This document shows, one piece after another, positions 5,275 to 5,545 of a stretch of 5,545 nt of DNA. Each line of letters opens with the position of its first letter. Position 1 is the first letter of the stretch. Origin of the DNA: Cyanobacteria bacterium T3Sed10_376R1m (GTDB lineage: Bacteria > Cyanobacteriota > Cyanobacteriia > Cyanobacteriales > Cyanobacteriaceae); assembly GCA_003566215.1 (NCBI GenBank), contig PXEJ01000050.1, positions 1-5,545 of the forward strand. Reading direction: 5' to 3'. A program made the translations under genes and the position numbers. The notes under the pieces are model-generated. The model searched no databases and was not told the origin of the DNA. It saw only the letters and a list, made by a program, of their open reading frames with translations.

Positions 5275-5327
5275 AATTAAGCATAAGTACAAAAATAAAG
5301 TCATCTATATAATTAAATGCTTAATTA
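5275..5327. repeat. Two mutually exclusive hairpins
   Basis: AATTAAGCAT (5275-5284) is a perfect inverted copy of ATGCTTAATT (5317-5326), a 10-bp stem with a 32-nt loop. The right arm also takes part in a tighter 7-bp hairpin, TAATTAA (5310-5316) with TTAATTA (5321-5327) around an ATGC loop. Only one of the two can form at a time. AT-richness limits the significance. Confidence 0.4.
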
Positions 5328-5398
5328 GTCCAAACTTGATTTTGACGACACACAATTAGTTTCAATACACTATCTGATTTAAAAGTCCGTTGACTAAA

Positions 5399-5416
5399 AA
5401 TTTCCATCGGGAAATT
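5399..5416. repeat. 7-bp hairpin upstream of the last gene
   Basis: AATTTCC (5399-5405) and GGAAATT (5410-5416) form a perfect stem with an ATCG loop, 61 nt before the ATG at 5478. The right arm overlaps the TTGACA at 5415-5420, so it could be an operator or part of a leader. Confidence 0.4.
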
Positions 5417-5465
5417 GACAATTTACGATTATCATAAAAAAATTAATTTGATCTTTAGCAATGTT

Positions 5466-5471
5466 AAGGGA
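5466..5471 (+). promoter_or_regulatory. Shine-Dalgarno of the right-edge gene
   Basis: AAGGGA ends 6 nt before ATG 5478, a good match and spacing. It favours 5478 over the ATG at 5461, which opens only a seven-residue frame ending at 5484. Confidence 0.65.
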
Positions 5472-5477
5472 AAGTCT

Positions 5478-5545
5478 ATGCTAGACCGCAAGATTTATCA
5501 AATGTACAAAGAAGGTTGTGATGTCTCTGTGTTCTTGCGGGATCA
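5478..5545 (+). CDS. Unrecognised protein, first 22 codons only
   Basis: The frame opens with ATG at 5478 and stays open to the right edge, giving MLDRKIYQMYKEGCDVSVFL, then Arg-Asp and a partial codon. It is charged and looks like the start of a soluble helical protein, without a signal peptide. The strong Shine-Dalgarno and sensible composition support a real gene. I do not recognise the family from so short a piece, and the rest lies outside the window. Confidence 0.6.
   Translation, partial: MLDRKIYQMYKEGCDVSVFLRD

Larger units (their letters stand above)
5103..5477. other. 375-bp spacer, probably non-coding
   Basis: I see no convincing gene. A 71-codon frame from a TTG at 5144 to 5359 has no Shine-Dalgarno and no recognisable domain, and I treat it as chance. 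No terminator with stem and T-run follows the hydrolase stop. The spacer holds two inverted-repeat structures (listed separately) and a perfect TTGACA at 5415-5420 without a -10 at proper distance; TATCAT (5430-5435) lies only 9 nt after it. Confidence 0.6.

Noticed and set aside
5144..5359. TTG-initiated 71-codon frame after the hydrolase
   Set aside because: Rare start, no Shine-Dalgarno, no domain, and it crosses the inverted repeats of the spacer; length is within chance for AT-rich DNA.
5461..5484. Seven-residue frame (MLRESLC) overlapping the right-edge gene start
   Set aside because: No ribosome binding site of its own, and it contains the Shine-Dalgarno of the real start; most likely incidental.
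1..5545. CRISPR array, tRNA or rRNA genes, toxin-antitoxin, transposase or defence system
   Set aside because: No regularly spaced repeats, cloverleaf, ribosomal RNA segments, or matching protein motifs were seen on either strand.

Overview
The window looks like chromosomal DNA of a low-GC unicellular or filamentous cyanobacterium. The evidence is two perfect HIP1 octamers (GCGATCGC), several near-HIP1 sites, a short-form HisG, a DUF4327-type protein (a cyanobacterial family), weak or absent Shine-Dalgarno sequences at several starts, and AT-rich intergenic DNA with candidate cyanobacterial Pho and NtcA sites. The genus cannot be fixed from the sequence.

Layout: 1-951 (minus strand) is the N-terminal 317 codons of a large beta-propeller protein of the choice-of-anchor I type; its 3' end lies beyond the left edge. 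The spacer 952-1149 is divergent. It carries a four-unit, 11-bp-period array resembling the cyanobacterial Pho box, facing the propeller gene, and a sigma-70-like promoter facing hisG. hisG (1150-1782, ATP phosphoribosyltransferase catalytic subunit, short form) is followed after 11 bp by a glycoside hydrolase family 3 enzyme (1794-3389, NagZ/beta-glucosidase-like). The GH3 Shine-Dalgarno overlaps the hisG stop, so the two are probably co-transcribed. A 77-aa DUF4327-type gene (3540-3773) follows, with its own candidate promoters.

The 459-bp spacer 3774-4232 is AT-rich and dense in palindromes, hairpins and repeats. It includes an NtcA-like GTA-N8-TAC site set 21 nt before a -10-like hexamer, and a tandem 17/18-bp repeat just before the next gene. 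An alpha/beta hydrolase with a complete Ser-Asp-His triad occupies 4233-5102. A 375-bp spacer with hairpins (5103-5477) then leads to the first 22 codons of an unrecognised gene (5478 to the right edge), which has a good ribosome binding site.

The genes do not form one pathway. They are housekeeping (histidine synthesis), cell-wall or sugar metabolism (GH3), an unknown small protein, a general hydrolase, and a probable extracellular protein that may respond to phosphate. I see no CRISPR array, tRNA, rRNA, transposase, phage or defence gene. The most checkable unusual signals are the candidate Pho array, the candidate NtcA site, the repeat upstream of the hydrolase, and the Lys-Leu substitution in the GH3 KHFPGHG motif.
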